This document shows positions 63,476 to 64,000 of a stretch of DNA of 64,000 nucleotides, in pieces (the first letter of the stretch is position 1; each line of letters starts with the position of its first letter). The translations under genes and the position numbers were made by a program. The stretch spans positions 124,001 to 188,000 of the forward strand of contig NZ_ADVG01000001.1 of NCBI RefSeq assembly GCF_000178855.1, written 5' to 3'. The DNA comes from Ktedonobacter racemifer DSM 44963. Its GTDB lineage: Bacteria; Chloroflexota; Ktedonobacteria; Ktedonobacterales; Ktedonobacteraceae. The notes under the pieces were generated by a model, which searched no databases, was not told where the DNA came from, and saw only the letters and a program-made list of their open reading frames with translations.

Positions 63476-64000
63476 TCAACCGGAACGAGTCGATGCGGGT
63501 AAGTGATAGGTCCGACCATTGAAGATGAAGCTGTCCATATGAGCTCCGATCCCGAGCCGATCCAGCTCGCGGCGCACAAATTCGACACGAGAAAGCCCTT
63601 GTCGCGTCGCGGTCGATTTGTTTCGCGCCCATTCCATAATCGCCCGTGTGACCATCGCCTGGTCAGCATGCCGATCAGCTTCCTGTTTGGAAAGCACATG
63701 CCAGATGATCACGAGCAGCTTGCGTGCAATAGCTACAATGGCTTTCTTCTTGCCGATCCGCATCGCCAGTCGCTCAAACTGGTCTTTCCAATGAGGATGG
63801 TGCTCAACCGCCATCCAGGCTGCTTCGACTAATGCAGCCCGCATGTCCCTTCGCCCCTGTTTGGTAATATGCCCGGTTTGGTAGGTCTGGACTGCAAGCG
63901 TGGACACTCGCTCCCAGACCAGCATATCCCACGAGTTGTTTCGCGCTGGGAAAGCGCATAATATCTCCGATAGCGGCTAGGAGAATGAGGGCATTGATGA
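63476..64000 (-). pseudogene. IS110-family transposase C-terminal part, frameshifted, cut by window end
   Basis: 63925-63476 encodes YQTGHITKQGRRDMRAALVEAAWMAV, then RIGKKKAIVAIARKLLVIIWHVL, the Transposase_20/IS116 tail of IS110 enzymes. From 64000 to about 63875 the preceding piece (LLAAIGDIMRFPSAKQLVGYAGLGASVHA) reads in a different frame, so at least one indel lies near 63880. The RuvC-like N-terminal part would lie beyond the window. 63249-63475 holds nothing recognisable. Confidence 0.72.

Noticed and set aside
1..64000. CRISPR array, tRNA or rRNA genes
   Set aside because: No regularly spaced short repeats and no tRNA- or rRNA-like sequence were noticed on either strand; a covariance-model search would settle tRNAs.

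Overview
The window looks like chromosomal DNA from a filamentous soil Chloroflexota, most likely class Ktedonobacteria. This is an inference from gene content: very large MalT-type LuxR regulators, many PAS histidine kinases, bifunctional argJ, membrane NACHT ATPases, a high load of IS200/IS605-type TnpB, ISKra4, IS701 and IS110 elements, and moderate GC. No rRNA, tRNA or CRISPR array was seen.

Layout. 1-3150: the 3' end of a molybdenum hydroxylase large subunit and an MFS exporter, with strong stem-loops. 3549-5023: a TnpB element. 5065-10075: a likely polysaccharide operon (GH10 lipoprotein, GT39-like and GT2 glycosyltransferases). 10269-16074: a consensus promoter, an 18-codon ORF and a terminator-like hairpin ahead of a heterodimeric ABC exporter. 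Its downstream terminator is separated from it by an IS701 insertion. 16085-16780: infA-like and pentapeptide-repeat genes. 17175-20512: two ISKra4-type elements joined head to tail. 20706-28687: small metabolic and stress genes (GNAT, DinB, SMI1, S9 peptidase, MFS, NTF2-like) with several gene remnants.

29045-38920 is an ECF41/SigJ-type neighbourhood. It holds a FAD oxidoreductase with an ECF41-like promoter, a relic operon (epimerase, SDR and aldo/keto reductase remnants), an intact SnoaL-fused sigma factor with a duplicated promoter region, and a second sigma gene with one amber codon. It is peppered with decayed TnpB elements. 39100-40099 is an exactly 1000-bp unit with 68-bp terminal inverted repeats and a 5-bp target duplication that carries a VOC (glyoxalase-like) gene. 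40628-43956 is argBJC on the minus strand, divergent from an ATP-grasp-like gene. 46170-54211 holds a MalT-type regulator and a PAS histidine kinase/response regulator cluster, with the first kinase interrupted by TAG. 54404-57515 is a MerR-controlled SDR, a beta-hydroxyacid dehydrogenase-like gene and a TetR regulator. 57866-61102 is a second cassette-like unit, around a transglutaminase-like gene. Its right terminus is related to that of the VOC unit and has been split by a DDE transposon with a CCGAT duplication. The window closes with a membrane NACHT ATPase and an IS110 remnant.

The dominant themes are recent gene decay (frameshifts, amber codons, insertions) and several mobile-element structures that can be resolved to the base. 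The most notable are the cargo-carrying inverted-repeat units, the candidate ribosome-mediated attenuator before the ABC exporter, and a +1 frameshift site conserved in two diverged ISKra4 copies.
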